Source: Gammaproteobacteria bacterium (GTDB lineage: Bacteria > Pseudomonadota > Gammaproteobacteria > Steroidobacterales > SZUA-146). From it: a stretch of 23,211 nucleotides of DNA. Of the stretch, positions 22,944 through 23,211 are shown piece by piece. The notes below the pieces were generated by a model. It did not search any database, had not been told where the DNA came from, and saw only the letters and a list, made by a program, of their open reading frames with translations. The stretch lies in contig JABDLQ010000368.1 in assembly GCA_013002925.1 (NCBI GenBank), positions 1-23,211 on the forward strand, in the 5' to 3' direction. Position numbers and translations under genes: made by a program. Positions within the stretch are counted from its first letter, which is position 1. Each line of letters starts with the position of its first letter.

Positions 22944-23211
22944 ATGAAAAATCAGGAGTTTGATTTCAACTCTTCTGAGACACGGCCGATCAAAGATTTT
23001 ACCGAGAGCGCCTATCTTGATTATTCCATGTACGTGGTGCTCGATCGTGCGCTACCGCATTTGTGTGACGGTCTCAAGCCGGTGCAGCGACGCATCGTCT
23101 ATGCGATGAGTGAACTGGGATTATCCGCTGCCTCGAAACATAAAAAATCGGCGCGCACGGTGGGTGACGTGATTGGCAAATTTCACCCTCATGGCGACTC
23201 AGCTTGCTATG
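22944..23211 (+). CDS. parC: DNA topoisomerase IV subunit A, 3' truncated by window edge
   Basis: Breakage-reunion subunit of topoisomerase IV, partner of the ParE upstream. Only the first 89 codons are in the window. They read MKNQEFDFNSS, then FTESAYLDYSMYVVLDRALP, the arginine-rich LKPVQRRIVYAMSELGL, and GKFHPHGDSACY at the right edge, the start of the quinolone-resistance-determining region. The serine at position 86 corresponds to E. coli ParC Ser80 and is the wild-type residue. The catalytic tyrosine lies beyond the window. The ATG at 22944 is preceded by GGAAA 4 bases upstream. Confidence 0.95.
   Translation, partial: MKNQEFDFNSSETRPIKDFTESAYLDYSMYVVLDRALPHLCDGLKPVQRRIVYAMSELGLSAASKHKKSARTVGDVIGKFHPHGDSACY

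Overview
The window reads as a chromosomal segment of a gammaproteobacterium, probably an environmental one. Support comes from a large multidomain PurL, an EttA-type ABC-F protein, the conserved order nrdR-ribD-ribE-ribB(X)-ribH-nusB-thiL-pgpA, a RibB whose C-terminal half is a degenerate GTP cyclohydrolase II domain, and a parE-parC pair. It is gene-dense, with no insertion sequence, phage gene, CRISPR array, tRNA or rRNA that I can recognise. Both ends cut genes: purL lacks its N-terminus on the left and parC lacks most of its length on the right.

Layout. (1) 1-3392: purL, the end of de novo purine synthesis that produces FGAM. (2) 3591-6507, minus strand: ettA, followed by a secreted LysM-FecR protein. 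(3) 6657-15065, plus strand: a long, tightly packed run of glyA, nrdR, ribD, ribE, ribB(X), ribH, nusB, thiL, pgpA and a Ser/Thr kinase fused to a cyclic-nucleotide-binding domain. It joins one-carbon metabolism, control of ribonucleotide reductase, riboflavin synthesis, transcription antitermination, thiamine diphosphate formation and phospholipid synthesis. (4) 15211-17050: a DUF2799-like lipoprotein on the minus strand, divergent from a GAF-GGDEF diguanylate cyclase, with nested inverted repeats between them. (5) 17094-18168, minus strand: xseB and folE2. (6) 18346-20825, plus strand: a three-gene cassette of short rubrerythrin, a GlpC/HdrB-like Fe-S protein and a DUF3501 protein. (7) 21033-23211: parE and the start of parC (topoisomerase IV).

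The most interesting part is region 6. The rubrerythrin has all seven diiron ligands but no rubredoxin domain, so it needs an outside electron donor. The next gene encodes a soluble protein with two four-cysteine Fe-S motifs and two CCG-type domains, and the third encodes a protein family of unknown function. A good sigma-70 promoter stands before the cassette, with a perfect 7-1-7 palindrome over the predicted transcription start that resembles a PerR/Fur-family operator. I infer a regulated peroxide or redox defence system; the chemistry of the second and third proteins is not established by the sequence.

Secondary points are the kinase-CNBD fusion at the end of the housekeeping operon, the lack of GTP cyclohydrolase II residues in the riboflavin cluster, and the nested repeats upstream of the DUF2799-like lipoprotein. 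No gene-free stretch exceeds 300 bases; the largest is 15826-16063.
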